Shown: in pieces, positions 13,867 through 15,397 of the stretch | Position numbering within the stretch: the first letter of the stretch is position 1 | Layout of the letters: every line of letters starts with the position of its first letter | NCBI GenBank assembly: GCA_964368815.1 | Contig: CAYJDA010000042.1 | Span: 1-15,397, forward strand | DNA: 15,397 bases | From: CAYJBH01 sp964368815 | Lineage (GTDB): Bacteria; Bacillota; Clostridia; Oscillospirales; Ruminococcaceae | Direction of reading: 5' to 3' | Program-made: the position numbers and the translations under genes | Notes under the pieces: model-generated | The model's database searches: none | Told to the model about the DNA's origin: nothing | What the model saw: the letters and a program-made list of their open reading frames with translations, nothing else

Positions 13867-15203
13867 GGCTTTTTTTAAAGGACTATATAAACAAGTATAA
13901 GGTAGAAAATATTATTCGCCTTTTTTACCCAAACATCGAGCTATGCCAAACAAAACGAAATGGCGATAATTACATCTATCATAGAAGCCGAGGAAACAAG
14001 GTTTTTTTGGCGATTAAAAAACAAGGTGTTGTTAGCGCAAGGTTAGCATATAGCGATAATATTGAGGAGTTTATATACTCCTTTTTAAAGGATTATACCG
14101 CAATAAAACCGCCCTGGGGATTGCTGTGTGGCGTGCGTCCACTTTGGCTTTACCGCAAACGAGTTGAAGGCGGGATGACCGATTCTCAGGCGATTGATGA
14201 CCTTGTTACAAGCTTTGATGTTTCGCAAAACAAGGCAGATCTTCTTAAGCGCTGTTACGAAACCCAAAACAAAATGAATATAGAAAAAAACATCAACCAC
14301 TACAGCCTTTACATATCGGTTCCTTACTGCCCTTCACGATGTAAATACTGTAGCTTTATTTCCATGGCATCTAACAACAAAAAGGAGATGAAGCGATATA
14401 TTGAGCTGTTGATAAATGAGCTGGAGGGTATATCAATAAATTATGCAGAAAAAGAGCTGCAAACTATCTATATAGGCGGCGGAACACCAACGGCAATAGA
14501 GCCGGGGTTATTGCGAGAGCTAATGCGAGCAGTTAACGAATTTTTTCCCTCAAGAAGAGAATTTACGGTAGAGGCGGGGCGGCCGGACTGCACAGATGCC
14601 GAAAAACTAAAAATCATTAAACAGGCGGGCGCCGACAGAATTTCTATTAATCCACAAACTTTTTGCAACGATGTTTTGACTACGATAGGCAGACATCACA
14701 CGGCAGAAGATTTTTTGCGATGCTATAACGAGGCAAAGGAGCAGGGGCACAACAACATTAACATGGACCTAATCGCAGGACTGCCCGGGGATAGCGTCGA
14801 AGGGTTTTTGTTTAGCCTGCAAGAGTGCCTAAAGCTAAACCCGAAAAGCATCACGGTTCATAGCTTCACCAAAAAAAGCGGTTCGATGTTCTCGGGCGGC
14901 GACTTTAGCGCTAATCCGGATATAGAGCAGATGATGAAACTTCGTGATGAAATGCTCTGTGAATACAATCCCTACTATATATACCGCCAGAAAAAAACGC
15001 CGGCAAACCTCGAAAATGTTGGCTATGCCAAAAGCGGTTACGAATGCCTTTATAACGTCTATATGATGGACGAATTACATACAGTAATATCGGCAGGCGC
15101 AGGCGGAGTAACGAAGCATGTTGAGGAAAGCAGAAGCGGAATAAAAAGAGTATTCCACCCAAAATATCCGGTAGAATATATTGCTGAGTATAACAAAAAG
15201 TAG
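13863..15203 (+). CDS. hemZ: Radical SAM coproporphyrinogen dehydrogenase-type protein HemZ
   Basis: The 446-residue protein has a N-terminal region of about 145 residues typical of HemZ, then a radical SAM core with the 4Fe-4S motif C156-x3-C160-x2-C163 (VPYCPSRCKYCSF) and the SAM-binding GGGTP (205-209). HemZ proteins are named as oxygen-independent coproporphyrinogen III dehydrogenases, but they are widespread in Clostridia that lack other haem genes, so the true substrate here is uncertain. No other haem gene is in the window. The start at 13863 overlaps the preceding stop (ATGA), with AAGGA (13846-13850) 12 bases upstream. It is the last gene of the recJ-rel run. Confidence 0.88.
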   Translation: MRLFLKDYINKYKVENIIRLFYPNIELCQTKRNGDNYIYHRSRGNKVFLAIKKQGVVSARLAYSDNIEEFIYSFLKDYTAIKPPWGLLCGVRPLWLYRKRVEGGMTDSQAIDDLVTSFDVSQNKADLLKRCYETQNKMNIEKNINHYSLYISVPYCPSRCKYCSFISMASNNKKEMKRYIELLINELEGISINYAEKELQTIYIGGGTPTAIEPGLLRELMRAVNEFFPSRREFTVEAGRPDCTDAEKLKIIKQAGADRISINPQTFCNDVLTTIGRHHTAEDFLRCYNEAKEQGHNNINMDLIAGLPGDSVEGFLFSLQECLKLNPKSITVHSFTKKSGSMFSGGDFSANPDIEQMMKLRDEMLCEYNPYYIYRQKKTPANLENVGYAKSGYECLYNVYMMDELHTVISAGAGGVTKHVEESRSGIKRVFHPKYPVEYIAEYNKK

Positions 15204-15219
15204 AAAATTAAAAATAAGA

Positions 15220-15248
15220 TTGACAAAAGCAACACAATATAGTATAAT
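15220..15248 (+). promoter_or_regulatory. Perfect consensus promoter for the tRNA-Gly gene
   Basis: TTGACA (15220-15225) and TATAAT (15243-15248) are both exact consensus hexamers separated by 17 bp. Transcription should start near 15255, about 16 bases before the mature tRNA. This strength is typical of stable-RNA genes. Confidence 0.95.
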
Positions 15249-15270
15249 ACTAACGTTGAACTAAACAAAT

Positions 15271-15344
15271 GCGGATGTAGTTTAGTGGTAGAACTCCAGC
15301 CTTCCAAGCTGGTCGTGTGGGTTCGATTCCCATCATCCGCTCCA
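15271..15344 (+). tRNA. tRNA-Gly (anticodon UCC)
   Basis: The cloverleaf is complete: acceptor stem GCGGATG/CATCCGC (15271-15277 with 15334-15340), anticodon stem CCAGC/GCTGG (15296-15300 with 15308-15312) with loop CTTCCAA and anticodon TCC at 15303-15305, and T arm with loop TTCGATT (15322-15328) closed by five pairs including one G-U. The discriminator base is T at 15341, as expected for bacterial tRNA-Gly, and CCA (15342-15344) is encoded. Confidence 0.97.
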
Positions 15345-15349
15345 GTCAG

Positions 15350-15389
15350 AGTGTTCTTATAGGATTTCACCTATAAGAACACTTTTTTT
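15350..15389 (+). terminator. Strong intrinsic terminator after tRNA-Gly
   Basis: A perfect 13-bp stem (GTGTTCTTATAGG, 15351-15363, with 15370-15382) around a 6-base loop is followed by seven T residues (15383-15389). It begins 6 bases after the encoded CCA and closes a one-gene transcription unit. Confidence 0.96.
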
Positions 15390-15397
15390 GTTTACAC

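Overview
The window reads as a chromosomal core region of a low-GC Gram-positive bacterium, most likely an anaerobic member of the Clostridia. The evidence is the order rpmG-secE-nusG-rplK-rplA-rplJ-rplL, a short zinc-ribbon L33, an MEP-pathway IspDF fusion, a CdaA/CdaR c-di-AMP pair, the run recJ-rel-MBL hydrolase-hemZ, strong AGGAGG-type ribosome binding sites and sigma-A-type promoters. Every supported gene lies on the + strand. The species cannot be named from the sequence.

Layout. (1) 1-1625: a strikingly AT-rich segment with one polytopic membrane protein that resembles a GT-C-type glycosyltransferase; its composition differs from everything downstream. (2) 1626-1955: untranslated DNA with a near-consensus promoter (TTGACA-17-TATAGT) and a leader of about 145 nt for the ribosomal operon. 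(3) 1956-5363: rpmG, secE, nusG, rplK, rplA, rplJ, rplL. Three structured RNA elements punctuate this operon: a compact three-way junction between rpmG and secE, a mimic of the 23S rRNA L1-binding site just before rplA, and an L10-leader-type attenuator before rplJ. (4) 5387-5448: a long inverted repeat, probably a terminator, whose 3' arm contains the -35 box of a new promoter. rpoB, the usual gene after rplL, is absent. (5) 5454-9151: a small four-helix membrane protein, a fused ispD-ispF, cdaA and cdaR. (6) 9184-15203: recJ, a bifunctional (p)ppGpp synthetase/hydrolase, an MBL-fold hydrolase and hemZ, tightly packed with stop/start overlaps. (7) 15220-15389: a self-contained tRNA-Gly(UCC) unit with a perfect consensus promoter, encoded CCA and a strong intrinsic terminator.

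The first operon supplies ribosomal stalk proteins, the NusG elongation factor and the SecE translocase subunit, with apparent feedback by L1 and L10 on their own mRNAs. The second half joins isoprenoid precursor synthesis, c-di-AMP synthesis, DNA repair and the stringent response. No CRISPR array, insertion sequence, prophage or defence system is visible. The items most worth a second look are RNA-level structures and breaks in conserved gene order, not a new protein system.
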